The notes below the pieces were generated by a model. That model searched no databases. It was not told the origin of the DNA and was given only the letters and a program-made list of their open reading frames with translations. This document shows positions 47,899 to 60,410 of a stretch of DNA of 64,000 nucleotides, one piece after another; position 1 is the first letter of the stretch; the number at the start of each line of letters is the position of its first letter. This DNA comes from Siphonodentalium dalli (Eukaryota > Mollusca > Scaphopoda > Gadilida > Siphonodentaliidae). A program made the position numbers and the translations under genes. Location of the stretch: positions 195,598,816 through 195,662,815 of the forward strand of contig CP136066.1 of NCBI GenBank assembly GCA_032622095.1. The letters are read 5' to 3'.

Positions 47899-49720
47899 GG
47901 CCGGATTCGTCCTCTCAGGTTTAAACCTCTAGGTTTAAACCGCCGTGAGTCAGCAAAATCCGTGGTTTAAACCCGATACCGCAGGTATAAGTAACGCATT
48001 CGTCATCTCTGGCTTAAACCTGGTCCAGCCAGATCAGTGGTTTAGAAGTAGTGTCTCTGTATCGTCGAGATAATTAAACGTACTTTCCTAATGCGGACCG
48101 CCTTGTTTTATTGATTGCGAAAATCAATAATTGCGACAGCGGTCATATTTTGATTGGAAATTTATAAGCGAGAAGCAGTCACACATATAAAGCGTATGGG
48201 GGTAAGTTTTTGTCAACTTCAATATCGTTTTTGCGTTTTATAAGCTTAAACCGGCAACTAAACCATCTAATTCGGCGGTCCAGCTAAACCAACTTTATCG
48301 AGGCTACACTTGAGATGACGAATCCGTCTTTTCTTCATCGCGGTTGAGAATTGTCAAACAATCAGTCAAAGGGTGGAGCTGTAAATAATCTCGAGTGAGG
48401 GCGTGTCTAAGTGGCGACTGCCGACTGGTGTTATCATGTCACAGTTGATTCATTCGCACGCGAGCTTTGCTCAGATATGGACATGTTCCTAACTATATCA
48501 TTTTTACAACTATTTTGTGGGTTTTTTTATTTGGCTTGTGGCAATCACAAATACTGGTGTTTTCTACGAATTCATTTGAAGGGTTCAACGTTTTAATCTT
48601 GACACCAAAACGATGCTACTGCATGACCAGATATGCTATACACATAGTTTGCAATCCTAAACTTATATTGCTATATGAGTCAAAATTGATGACCATGCCA
48701 CAAGCTCTACTCTGGCTACGCCCATAAATTCCCATAATATTCTACCAGTTCAAAATCTGGGAACCTTTTTGATTTTCTGCATGACGGGAAATTTATGACA
48801 TTGAAATACAATCAACGCATGTTGGCCACTTCCAACAGTTCAAATGCCGCTTATGGTGTGCACTCATAAGCGAATTGCCTTTACTTGACTGTGGATAAAA
48901 ATTGCTGTGGGACTCGAGTATGGATACTTTATTCAGCGCCAGATGGGCTTTGCGCACATTTTGATCATTTGAAAATTTTAATTAAAAAAAAATAAAATTT
49001 TAATTTAAAACAAACAAATGTTAATTTAAATTTTAAATTTTGTTTCTTTTTAGATTCAACTCCTTACTCAATTTAACACAATTTTTTCATTTTAAATTAT
49101 ATTTTTTCTTATTTTAAATCAATTTTTTTTAAACCTAACGCCGTTATACCACACGAATCACCACACCTAATTTAATTGAAATCGGTCCAGGGGTGCTGGA
49201 GAACAGTTGCGAACAGACAAACGGACATACAGATAGACAGCTCCTATACCCTTTAATATATACAAATATACATGTAAATACACCAAATTGTGTCTTTGCG
49301 GGTGAATCATCCTGCAGAAACCTATCACAAACAAAGTGATAAACAGAGCGTGAAACTCGTGTTGAGAGACATGCCCTTTGTTAAATTGATTTAAACACAG
49401 AATGAGATCGGATTAATAGTCAACGAGCGATACTTGTTTCTCAATGAATAAATCCATTGAGCGTGCACGCGGTCACGATAATATATGACTTGTCAATAAC
49501 CATTATATATCGGCCTATATTTTGGTCCGATTGGTAAGAGGGTATGTTGATTGCATGATCATATCACCGAATGCATGATCATATCACCGAATCGAGTTAT
49601 CAATTAGCTGGCATCTGATAGACAAAAACGCCCCCTTAGACCCGGTTTGGCTGGACAGCCAATGTAGGTTTAAACCAGGTTTAAACTAGGGGGTTTAAAC
49701 CGGAGATGACGAATCCGGCC
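47899..49720 (+). mobile_element. Family F element, 1.8 kb with terminal inverted repeats (copy 1)
   Basis: The left end GGCCGGATTCGTCCTCTC with GGTTTAAACC is the complement of the right end GGTTTAAACCGGAGATGACG with AATCCGGCC, ending at 49720. 'ggtttaaacc' motifs recur near both ends, and 'gagatgacgaatccgtcttt' recurs internally at 48312. A 47881-48480 segment is collinear with copy 2 once nested elements are removed. The interior 48960-49140 is extremely A+T-rich. No transposase frame seen. Confidence 0.75.
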
Positions 49721-50042
49721 AATAAGGTAATTGGCACGTGTTATGCGAGGTGAATAAATGTTTCACGGTTGATTTTCGGGAAAAAACCACATGTTTTGAA
49801 AAATGAGAGAATTATGAAAACCATCATAACATAATATACGTCTTTATTTTATATCTATGTAGAAATTATTTAATGTTACCCAGTAATATGGTGAGCTTAA
49901 TTGCATTTAATATGACACAGTGTCATTGAATATTTAATATTGCCGCATCAAACAAATTCGCTGTATTTGGAATTACTTTTATGTTCATTTTGGGGTAAAT
50001 TTATTTTTGAAAACAAGAGCATTGCTACGGCGTGTAAAAGTA
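49721..50042. other. Unassigned stretch
   Basis: 'aacaagagcattgctacggc' at 50013 is the complement of a terminal motif seen at 14670 and 31290, a stray family-G type end. No gene seen. Confidence 0.45.
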
Positions 50043-50680
50043 TCAGCCTGTCTCCCCAAAAACCAGCACATTATCTGCTTATAATGGAATTGTTTTAGGT
50101 AGATAATCTGCTTAGAATCGCCTCATTTTCAATCCCTTATAATGAGAACATTTTATTCACATAATCGAAGTAGATAATGTGCAAACCACGACACAAGTAA
50201 GCCAAATCACCACATTTTCAGCATGTTCTCCCGAAATCCCGCGCATTATCTGCTTATAATAGAACTCGTTTTAGGTAGTTAATCTCCAGAGAATTGCTTC
50301 ATATTGTGTCTATAATGTGCTGAAAATGAGAACGATTTAGTCACATTACCGACTCATAATGAGGCGATTCTAAGCAGATTATGTGCGGACAATGACACAA
50401 CAGGCCAAACACACGACTTTTCATGTGTACACATTTTAACATGTGTTTTCACTGTGGCCCGCGCCATAAAACGAAATAACAGCTATGAATCCATTACCAT
50501 GCGTGTTTCAGAATCAAATATTCACATTATAGGTCGATTATGTGCTAGGATATGTTAACTTTTCAGGTGTACACTCTTTGACAGGCGCTTCCACTGTGGA
50601 CCGCTCCATAAACGAAATAACGGTTAGGAGTCCATTATCTGATTATTTCATAATCAAATAATCACATTATGTACCTATTA
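50043..50680 (-). repeat. Two and a half tandem family H repeats
   Basis: 50043-50215 is a truncated copy, 50220-50557 a nearly full copy, 50558-50680 a partial third. All are in the same orientation, starting near 'cagcctgtctccccaaaaac'. Confidence 0.75.
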
Positions 50681-50785
50681 TTGGAAACTGGCTTGTTTGT
50701 ATTTTTAACTGTAAAATATACATACCAACGTTTATTCAGATCAAATAATCCAAACTGGAGTTCTCGGTCGAAACCAAAAAAAATG

Positions 50786-51378
50786 TAAATGATGGACGGC
50801 ACTACACCCGAGGGAGAACTTGTGTGAACACATACATGTGAGTTGCAAACCATTGTTTGTGGTGAAATGTCCAGTGTCCATGTAGTAGTGGGGTGCAGGT
50901 GACATTAGTAGTCAATAGATCAATAAATAGCTAGATATTTGTTGAAATATGGTATCGGTCTAATAGAACCAATGTGATGGTCAGTTGTATAGATAAGTAT
51001 AAAACATACATGTGGGATGCAGAAAATGTAAATGATGGACGGCACTACACCCGAGGGAGAACTGCAAACCATTGTTTGTGGTGAAATGTCCACTGTCCAA
51101 TGTAGTAGTGGGGTGCAGGTGACATTAATAGTCAATATATCAATAAATAGCTAGATATTTGTTGAAATATGGTATCGGTCTAATAGAACCAATGTGATGG
51201 TCAGTTTGGTCCTATAGTGATGTTGATCCATAAGCATCGGAGTCCAAACTGTTATTATACGAACTTCTCAAGTGGTGTTACCAAATATAGTGCACCCCAC
51301 ATGTCGACGTTCAATGGTTGGTCCAATAATGTCACATTATAGATAAGTATAAAACATACATGTGGGATGCAGAAAATG
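50786..51378 (+). repeat. Tandem duplication of ~240 bp
   Basis: 'aatgtaaatgatggacggca' starts at 50786 and again at 51026. Text continues nearly identically through 'ggtatcggtctaatagaacc'. A second landmark, 'agataagtataaaacataca', occurs at 50991 and 51340. The similarity suggests a recent duplication. Confidence 0.9.
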
Positions 51379-51785
51379 CAATGATTTGATGACATCCACA
51401 TGTGACGTCCATTTTTCCTTGTGTGACTTACATAAATTTATGTCTAGTTCACAAATACCATTTAAACGCTTTTCAAAGTAATGATTCGTGAACTGCAACT
51501 CAAAAATCACCTCAAAAATCCATTATGTACGCCCATTTCCCCGGTTTGAGCCTGGTCTACACAAACCTCTATGTTTAAACCACCGTCGTTTGACAGCTAA
51601 ATCCGTGGTTTAAATCCGAGATAACAGGTCTTATTTAAACATTCGCTGTATATGGTTTAAGCCGGGCCCAGCCAAACCAATGGTTTAGCAGTACTGTCTC
51701 TGGATCTCGAACTATTTAATCGTACTTACATAATGCGGACCGCCGCATTCTATCGACAGATAAAATAGATCATTACAAAGGGCCT

Positions 51786-52311
51786 AAAGGCATGGGCGGC
51801 GTTCATTGCAGAAATATTCATATTTGTTCAAATCGACATCAACAGAAGGAATATTAAAATATATATAGTTTTGTTCATATGGCAAACATAATCAGCGCGT
51901 AAATAGTATATTGTCAAAACGTTCGATGGTGTACGTAAACAAGAGCCTGCTCGTGTTACAAAAGTTTTGCTTCTGTTTACATAAAACAGCGCAATTCTAT
52001 TGGTTAATCACACACAAATGATATAAACGCTCTAATTATTATTTCTATTTCAGGAAAACAGTTAGAAATTACGCTCTTTATGTTTACCATATCCGGATCT
52101 AAACAAAAGCCAGGTTCTGTAACGTTTTTTCTTTTGTTTATATAACAAAGGGGGGAAGTGACAATAACATACTGTTTATGCCATATTTCTGATTGGTATA
52201 AGAACAAGGTCTGTATATATTTTACTATTCTTTCTGTTTATGGCGTTTTTTGACGGAGGTGACTATTTTAACAGCAAACACACCGCCAACGCCGCTCGTA
52301 TCTTAATTTAA
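51786..52311 (+). mobile_element. Family K element (copy 2)
   Basis: Left end 'aaaggcatgggcggcgttc' (flank CTAA rather than TTAA), right end 'gccgctcgtatcttaattta'. It interrupts family F copy 2 between sequences that are close together in F copy 1. Confidence 0.85.
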
Positions 52312-52606
52312 GCGAGAAACACGCATGCTGTAAAGTGTGTGGGCAAATTATTTTGTCAATTCGATTATTTTTTTCGTTTTAAACCTTAAACCGGCAGCTA
52401 AACCCGGTTTAGGAAAGCTAGACATGAGATGACGAATCCGTCTTTTCTGGATCACGGTTTACATAAGCGGAGCTGTATATAATATCGATTGACAGTGGGT
52501 CCGTAAGGTGAGAGTGGCGGCTTGGCATTACCATGTCACAATTGATTCATTCTCACACGAGCGTACGTACGATTGTTCGTGTTAATCGATGACGTGATAA
52601 TTATCA

Positions 52607-53096
52607 TTAAAGGCACGTGAGGCCTTAGTTGTCGAAAATGTTCATTCCAATCACCGTAAACAGAAAAACATTAAAACGCATACAGTTTCGTTCATATATA
52701 CCATGACCATCGCGTAAACAGCATGTTATCACAAAGACCTACTATGTTTTACCTAAGCAAGAGCCTGATTGTGTTACAGAAGACAGCCCAATGCTACTGG
52801 ATAATCACACACAAATGGCATAAACGCTCTTTATTAGTTCCATATCAGGAATTCACCAACAAAGAACGCTATTTATGTTTACCATCATAATACAAACAAA
52901 CACCAGCAAATTAACTTTTTATGCTTTTGTTTACATAACAATGGTCAAACAGATGACAATAACATACTGTTATATTTCTTATTTGTATACGGACAAAGTC
53001 TGTCTACATTTTGATGTTCTTTCTGTTTGTGGCGGTTTTTGACGGGTGTAAATATCTTCACAGGATACCCACCACCAAGGCCAACCGTATCTTTAA
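52607..53096 (+). mobile_element. Family K element, subfamily 2 (copy 3)
   Basis: TTAA at 52607-52610 and 53093-53096; ends AGGCACGTGAGGCCTTAG and 'aaggccaaccgtatct'. It shares 'gtcgaaaatgttcat' and 'catacagtttcgttcatata' with the copy at 58044, defining a subfamily. Confidence 0.85.
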
Positions 53097-53189
53097 ATTA
53101 TTGTGAAACACTCCGGTGGGGAGATAAAATAGAAATGGAGAATAATCTTGATCAAATTAGTTATTTTTTACAAATATTATATTATATTA

Positions 53190-53502
53190 TATAATTTTTC
53201 AGCCATTTTCAACTTTTCGCCAGAAGTCAGACAAACGCTCTGTATTGCTACTATATCAGGAATAGACTACCACGAAACGCTCTTTTCTGTTCCATGTCGC
53301 GCAAATGGCTATTTTGTGTTTGGGACCGTATTCACCGTATTCACAGTTGTATTTTTCATTACTACAATTACTCTTTTTGGGTTACATAATGCTCGTAGAA
53401 AGGTAATTCAGATATTTATCGACCTATTTCGATATTGAGAAAAACTCAAAAGCGGATAATATTATGTGTATTTTGGAGCGCCAACCGCCATGTGGCTTTT
53501 AA
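53190..53502 (+). mobile_element. Family E element, 5'-truncated (copy 5)
   Basis: Begins within 'tttttcagccattttcaact' and ends at CGCCATGTGGCT with TTAA (53499-53502). The left TTAAACGGAC end is missing. Confidence 0.85.
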
Positions 53503-53533
53503 ATGAGTTTAAACTGTAAATGACGAATCCGCC

Positions 53534-54381
53534 CGAGATCGATGTTCGGATATTTTGTGTGAACTCTGGCTCTGTCCAATGATGCTCTGGATAAAATTTA
53601 TGGAATTTTGGAATGTAATATGTCTGGTCAAGAACATAGATACCACAGAAGGATCAAAACAACACCATAAAAACAAGTTTTCAGACCGGGTAGACGGTTT
53701 CCCCACATATATAAACGTAAGTATAAATTGTAACAAGCTGATAAGGAACGCTCTTTATTGCTCATATATAATAATTATAATAATTTCCCATTTAGGGGCA
53801 ACTGTCCCTATCCAATATGGTACTCCCCGTGTCAATTTACACCTGCATAGCTATTTCCAGCGACAAGGATCCAAACATTTTATTAATTATATTTTAATTA
53901 AAATAATTGTGTATTAGTGCTCCTTTAAGTCGTGTTATGTCAACGCACCTATCACATTATACTCATCCGGTCGAGTTACCCCCGTGAGTCAATTTTCAAC
54001 GACCAGATTCCAACCACTTCGGTTATATAACTATATACCATTTTAAGACATCCAACGACACCTATCCTCTGATAGGTATACAAATATTCAGCTTCGAGGG
54101 TCCAGCCGTTTGATCGCGAATAGCCGGACATTCAAAACAAAATTATATTGGTATTGATTGTCATCTTTATTGCATGTAGAATAAGAACATTATGTTATCA
54201 AGAGAACACGAAAAAAAAAAAATCAAAGAGTATATTTTTCATGTCATAAAATAATATAAAGTTTGCTCATAGTACTCAGCTGATTGATTGGCCACACTAA
54301 TATACACCAAAAGTCATTCATTTTTTTTCCAGACGGAAATTAAGAAAAGCCATTTTGAAATATTATATATTTAATATAGGC
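53534..54381. other. Unassigned stretch
   Basis: A 120-codon frame at 53555-53917 has no recognisable domain. No other signal. Confidence 0.45.
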
Positions 54382-54900
54382 TTAAAGGTACGGGCGGCTT
54401 CGTTGCAGAAATATTCATATTTGTTCAAATCGCCATCAACAGAAGGAATATTAAAATATATATAGCTTTGTTCATATGCCAAACATAACGCGTAAATAGT
54501 ACATTGTCAAGACGTACGATGGTGTACGTAAACAAGAGCCTGGTCGTGTTACATACGCTCTGCTTCTGTTGCCACAGCGCAGCGCAATTCTATTGTTTAA
54601 TCACACACACATGATATAAACGCTCTTTATTATTTCCATATCAGGAAAACAGTAACAAAAACGCTCTTTATGTTTACCATATCTGGATATAAACAAAACC
54701 CAGGTTCTGTAACGTATTTTGCTTTTGTTTCATAACAAAGGAAAACATTTTGACAATAACATACTGTTTATGCCATATTTCTGATTGGCACAAGAACAAA
54801 GTCTGTCTATATTTTACTATTCTTTCTGTTTATGGCGGTTTTTGACGGAGGTGAATATGTTAAACAGCATAACAACCGCCAACACCGCCAGTATCTTTAA
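54382..54900 (+). mobile_element. Family K element in the 3' UTR of the fibrinogen-domain gene (copy 4)
   Basis: TTAA at 54382-54385 and 54897-54900; ends AGGTACGGGCGGC and 'acaccgccagtatct'. On the minus strand it lies 44 bp past the fibrinogen-gene stop codon and supplies an AATAAA (complement of 54626-54631). Confidence 0.9.
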
Positions 54901-54944
54901 TGAGTGTTCTGCTGTTCACCTATCCTGCATCTTGCTGGACTTCC

Positions 54945-55582
54945 TCATCCCACCGGACGAAGCATCATTGTCGTCTCAATCATCGACGTGAAGTCAAGCG
55001 TGAATCCCCATCTCATCCCAGTGTAATCGAGGGGCATTGGCTGTGCATCACTATTGAAATATCGCCCGTTCAGGTTTGAGTCGGAACAGCAAGCGAACCA
55101 CCAAGCTGATTGGCTTAACACGGGACATAAACACAACCCTCCGTTATTGTTATCAGATGTGGCAAACGACATACCGTCAAGACCCGATAGATGGTCATCG
55201 GCTGTTCCGCTGTAACCAGAAACGCGCAGAACGTATCTGTTCTTGGAGTCACCTAGGCTAAAGCTGTCGTATTTCGCATACATGTCACTCCCATCTGGCT
55301 TCTTTAACTTAACGTAAAGCTCAGCTCCTCCCTGGGTCAGTTGGCCGATATGATCAAGACCAAGCCAGTAGTTGCCACCAACGGTGACGTCACCAAATCC
55401 ACCGACGTATTCAATCCAATTCTTGTAGAAATCGACCAGCCCGTTCCTCCTCTGTTGGAACACTGTCCACCCACCCCCATCGGTATGCATGTCGCAGATG
55501 ACGTCATGCGTGTTGATTCCTTGTGGGCTAATCGTGTACACACCATCAGTCGCGTGTCCGGCTTGGGAGGCTGCTTTGCAAT
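54945..55582 (-). CDS. Fibrinogen-related domain (FReD) terminal exon
   Basis: The splice acceptor (ctgcag on the minus strand) ends at 55583 and the exon starts mid-codon at 55582. It encodes a whole fibrinogen C-terminal-like domain of ~212 residues: DCKAASQAGHATDGVYTI, CDMHTDGGGWTVFQQR, NYWLGLDHIGQLT, RVSGYSGTADDHLSG, WWFACC, SNLNGRYF, TGMRWG, and ends MMLRPVG-stop (TGA at 54945-54947). The calcium loop region is short: SFATSDNNNGG replaces the usual longer Asp-rich loop, so calcium or ligand binding may differ. FReD proteins of invertebrates are mostly secreted lectin-like pattern-recognition or adhesion proteins. The exon phase matches the EGF-like exon at 60902-60992, its probable neighbour upstream. 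The frame is intact, so this is likely a functional gene. Confidence 0.93.
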
Positions 55583-56103
55583 CTGCAGTGACAATGTGAC
55601 TAGAGTTACCACAGTAACTAAAATATATTAGCGAATGACAAAGAAAGACAAGAATATTGTATACCAGAGCGTGAGGGTCATGCTTCCTTTCCTACTCTGT
55701 CACCGGCTGGGTAACAGTCTGTGAATATCTATATTAGGGTGGGTTTTCCCCAGCAAAAATTGTGAACTCGTTCCACCCAAATTCAAACATCCTATGTTCT
55801 TTGAGAACTATTTACTTGCTATAACTTACTTACAGAACGGAGATTTAGAGCGGTGGTCTTGTTGACATTTTGTGAATACTACTCACCAAAATGGCAGCCA
55901 ATTATAACTAGCGTGTTTGATTTGACTGATGCTTGTTGTTGTCCATGTGATGTTTAGATATTTGTGTTGGTAAAATAACCTGAGAACCAAAGCACTACTT
56001 TACGCGATATAGTTCTTTGGTTCTATTGGGACTTTACGCGAGATGGATCTATGGTTCTATTGGGACTTTCCAAATTTAATGAACGAATTGCACACACTTT
56101 GTC
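55583..56103 (-). other. Start of the long intron of the FReD gene
   Basis: No exon is seen. The direct pair 'tttacgcgat.tagttctttg' and 'tttacgcgagatggatctat' (56000 and 56033) is a short local duplication. Confidence 0.5.
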
Positions 56104-56911
56104 AGATGTGATGTTTGACTGGTCCCCGGACTATAAACCTTGCCATCTCTCTGCTTTGGACGTCATTGTTATACATGTAGACCGGTATGGACTATCGCCA
56201 TTTTGGATCTCCGGTCAGAATTCTGACCGGGACTAAAATTGAACAGTGAAAGCTGATTGGCTGAAGTGATTTGTGCGATGTGTTCAAAGACAAAGTTTGA
56301 CTAAATTCTGCCGATCTCTAGCGGGAATAAATGACCAAAAGATATTATTTTGATATCCTACTTCGTATTTGTGAATAGATATTTTAAGTACGTAAACTAT
56401 TTTCGCAGAACACACTAGGCAACGTATTGTATTTTGATGGGTATCCCAGTGTATCTGCTGTCTCTGCGTCGTTATATTTGGATCGATGTCGCAAATGACG
56501 TCATCTACTTAAAGATGGCGATAGCTCGTACTGATCTCTTATGGGAGGGCAACAACAACAACAACAGCAACACTGGGGTACTCATCAAAACACAATAAGT
56601 GGCCTCGTGTGTTCTGCGAAAATAGTTTATATATTTAAAATATCTATTCATAAATACTAAGTAGGATATCAAAATAATGTTTTGATAATTTTTTCCCGCC
56701 AGAGATCGGCAGAATCTAGTCAAATGTGGGTCTTTGAACACAACACACAAATCACTTCAGCCAATCAGCTTGCACTGTTCTATTTTAGTCCAGGTCAGAA
56801 TTCTGACCGGCGATATACAAAATGGCGATAGTCCATACCGGTCTATTATAACGACGTCCAAAGCAGAGCGATGGCAAGGTTTATAGTCCGGGGACCAGTT
56901 AAGGCACGTCA
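56104..56911. mobile_element. ~0.8 kb foldback element with ~300-bp arms
   Basis: 56104-56420 and 56600-56911 are imperfect reverse complements. 'ctggtccccggactataaac' pairs with 'gtttatagtccggggaccag', and 'gtcagaattctgaccgg' occurs in both arms. 'cagccaatcagctt' and 'cgcagaacacac' also pair. The ~180-bp centre includes an (AAC) run at 56550. It lies in the FReD-gene intron. Confidence 0.9.
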
Positions 56912-58043
56912 GAGCGATAGCGTCGTAGTGTTTCACATATGAGCCAGGGACGAGTCTAATGTGATGTGTACTTGATCAGGGCGACGTGCGGCTCTGTTAG
57001 CTTAGAATCAATATTAATATCGCGGAAGTCCAGAAAATGTGAGTAAAATGTCGTCGGTGGCAGCGGTCTTATATATCGAATGAACAAGGGAGGTAAACCC
57101 TGCATGGAGTTTGAGACCGGAAACATAGCTTCGTCCATGTAAGTAACTAATTTATCCCCTTGGGTCAATACAATGAAATGTTTTAACACGTGTAATTTAT
57201 AATTTTTCAACTATTACCATCATCAATAAGATACGGTGGGAACTGCTTTATTATAATGTAATTTGTGTTAATATTAGTTTATCTCGGCAAAATATCAACG
57301 GCATAATGGTTATGAACAAATGAAGTGTATTGTGTGGTACACGTATTTATATAAGATTGTAATTTACACGCTTATCGGTTTTATAGTGATGAACGTTGGG
57401 TCCAGTTGAACTTTTCCACACTTCCCATGGCTGGCCAAATTAAAATCCATTAGTGGCTTACGTCTACCGTATGCGTAATTCTTATTATGGTGAAACAGAA
57501 TTCCATTACTCTTAAGCATAACTCTGACAACACATCACACTGAAACGTAACATTCTTGTCTGCAGTTATATCTCACTTACGCATATCTTTACATATAAGC
57601 GTAATGCAGACATCACAATTCTGTTATGCTTAAATGTTAATGTATTATGTCTAAGTGTAACTTTGGGAGTATGTAGCTTAATAACGCCTCAATTCATATT
57701 GATTTGAATGTATCCTCTCACAAAGTTACGTATATATACCATAGAAACATTCTTTATATGCGCGTTTATGCAGGATTGAACCTCTCTATTAAATTATGTG
57801 TATCTATGTATTGGAGAATAGCTACAGGCGACCTCATGTTGTTAAATTATATTTAAATGTGATAATTGTTAATTGGGCCACATTTTCATATCTCCTGTCG
57901 TACTTTGTACTTATTTTTCGTGTTAACCGTCGGTAACTCTTTATCACTGTCCTAACTTACAATTACACGTTATGCATTCATATTCATAATATAACCTATA
58001 ATTGTGAGATAATAATTAGCATATTCATTTAATTACTATCCAA
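56912..58043. other. Intronic stretch without assigned features
   Basis: No exon or repeat recognised. An 84-codon minus-strand frame at 56956-57210 has no domain. Confidence 0.45.
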
Positions 58044-58542
58044 TTAAAGGCACGGTTGGCCTTAATTGTCGAAAATATTCATATTTGTTCCAAACACCGT
58101 AAACAGAAAAACATTAAAACGCATACAGTTTCGTTCATATATACCGTGACCATCGCGTAAACAGCATGCTATCATAAAGACTTACTATATTTTACATAAG
58201 CAAGAGCCTGATTGTTTTACAGAAGACAGCACAGTGTCACTGGCTAATCACACACAAATGATATAACGCTCTTTATTAGTTCCATATCAGGAATTCAGCA
58301 ACAAATAACGCTCTTTATGTTTACCATCATAATATAAACAAACACCCGAAAAGTAACTTTTTATGCTTGTGTTTACATAACAATGGTCAAACAAATGACA
58401 ATAACATACTGTTTATGCGATATTTCTTATTTGTATACAGACAAAGTCTCTACATTTTGATGTTCTTTCTGTTTGTGGCGGTTTTTGATGGGTGGAAATA
58501 TTTTCACATGATACCCACCGCCAAGGCCAACCGTACCTTTAA
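58044..58542 (+). mobile_element. Family K element, subfamily 2 (copy 5)
   Basis: TTAA at 58044-58047 and 58539-58542; ends AGGCACGGTTGGCC and 'ggccaaccgtacct'. Confidence 0.9.
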
Positions 58543-58831
58543 CATTTATTAGTCTCATCTTATTCGCATTTATCCACACCGCTGTTACATTGTATTCATG
58601 TCATTCTGGGAATTGTCCAGACTCCGTGTCAAGCTGTAAATAGCGTGACGTCAGTGGTTTAATCCCACCTTCCCTTTTTACATCCGTGATATCTAATATA
58701 AAGCTTATATTGTAACGTGTTGTGGGTTATATTCCGCGTTACCCTGTGGACTGCATTGTGGGTAGCTCAGACTCAATCAATGGTGGACACACATCAACAC
58801 ATTACGCAGTCATGTTAACGGCTATCAGCGC

Positions 58832-59042
58832 TTAAAGGCACGTGCGGCGTTCGTTGCAGAATATTCATATTTGTTCAAATCGCCATCAACAGAAGGAATG
58901 TTAAAATATATATATGCCATATTTCTTATTAGTATAAGAAAAAAGTCTCTATATTTTACTATTCTTTCTGTTTATGGCGGTTTTTGACGGAGCTGAACAT
59001 TTTTAACAGCATACCCACCGCCAACGCCGCCCGTATCTTTAA
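58832..59042 (+). mobile_element. Family K element, internally deleted (copy 6)
   Basis: TTAA at 58832-58835 and 59039-59042. The usual ends are present, but about 300 bp of the interior is missing: sequence jumps from 'ttaaaatatatata' to 'tgccatatttcttatt'. Confidence 0.9.
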
Positions 59043-59793
59043 CTGACTTCTAATACCCATTGGGCGTTTTAAGCATGAATTTATACGGGATTTTAGGAGT
59101 GTCATCCTTGTGATATTTATCAGACAATTGGAAAATAGCCTAACTGTCGTTTGAGTGTCATTTAACTTAAAGAGGTATATCTGTATTATCATTGATAGTT
59201 GTAATACTCGTATGCAAATTCTGAAGACTTTTATGATTAAAGAAAAACATTTTGTAACCGATTGTCTGTTAACTTGGAGCTAAACTTGGTTAACTAAATA
59301 ATTTCAAAAATAAAGGGTTAGACACATTGACCTCTTAGCCAAGAACACCAGCATACACGATTTATACAGAAAACATCAACATGTTATGTGTAACAACGGT
59401 GTTGTGGGCAAACAGTCCACACTACCCCAACATAATTTTATAGTCAAGACCCACACCACGTTATAGTATATATCTACATTACAGTATTTACATTAAGTCC
59501 CCTTAAGTTACGGTCTATATATGCGGTGACACGAACACATATGTTAAAACGAAATTAAGAAAACAATTCAGCCCAAACATAAGCAATATTATTAGAACTA
59601 ATGACATACTGAAAACGCATTCGGTGTATTTTTCAAGTTCCTGTTTCAAATCCATGTGCTAATTTTTCGTCGATATTTCGATATTTCACATGGCTACACA
59701 TTCATAAATACAAATTATTGAGTTAACATGCATGCATACTCAGTCCGGGTGTTGTGCAATATATAGAACAGCCATGAAAGTGAAATTGAGACA
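59043..59793. other. Intronic stretch without assigned features
   Basis: Nothing recognised beyond simple AT-rich sequence. Confidence 0.45.
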
Positions 59794-60335
59794 TTAAAGC
59801 CACGGGTGGCGTTCGTTGCAGAAATATTCATATTTGTTCAAATCGCCATCAACATAAGGAATAGTAAAATATATATAGTTTTGTTCATATGCCAAACATA
59901 ACCAGCGCGTGAATAGTATATTGTCGTCAAACCGTACGATGGTGTGCGTAAACAAGAGTCTGATCGTGTTACAGAAGTTTTACATAAAACAGCGCAATTC
60001 TATTGGATAATCAATCACACAAAGTGATATAAACGCTCTTTATTATTTCCTAATCAGGAAACAGTAACAAATAACGCTCTATGTTTACCATATCTGGATC
60101 TAAACAAAAGCCAGGTTCTGTAACGTTTTTTGCTTTTGTTTACATAACAAAGGAAAACATTTGACAATAACATACTGTTTATGCCATATTTCTGATTGGC
60201 ATAAGAACAAAGTCTCTCTATATTTTACTTTTATTTCTTTTTATGGCGGTTTTTGAAATGTTTTAAATGTTTTTGAAATATTTAAACATTTACATATTTT
60301 AACAGCATATCCTCCACCAACGACGCCCGTATCCC
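59794..60335 (+). mobile_element. Family K element, right end lost (copy 7)
   Basis: TTAA at 59794-59797 with AGCCACGGGTGGCGTT. The right end 'caacgacgcccgtatccc' lacks TTAA. A small local duplication of 'atgttttaaatgtttttgaa' text near 60260-60290 enlarges it. Confidence 0.85.
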
Positions 60336-60410
60336 ATTTCACTCACCGCTAGTCAATCAAAGACCAATAATCAATTTTAACAATCAAATATGGGCTGTGA
60401 TGATGCTTAA

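Larger units (their letters stand above)
51541..53533 (+). mobile_element. Family F element with three nested insertions (copy 2)
   Basis: 'ccggtttgag' with 'aacctctatgtttaaaccac' at 51541 matches copy 1 at 47901. 'aatgcggaccgcc' matches 48092, 'gagatgacgaatccgtcttt' at 52427 matches 48312, and the right end 'aatgacgaatccgcc' closes at 53533. K elements (51786-52311 and 52607-53096) and an E element (to 53502) are inserted within it. Confidence 0.75.

Noticed and set aside
53148-53438. 96-codon frame at 53.2 kb resembling frames at 2.1 and 14.8 kb
   Set aside because: The similarity is at the DNA level within family E, and the frames are broken differently in each copy, so it is not coding.
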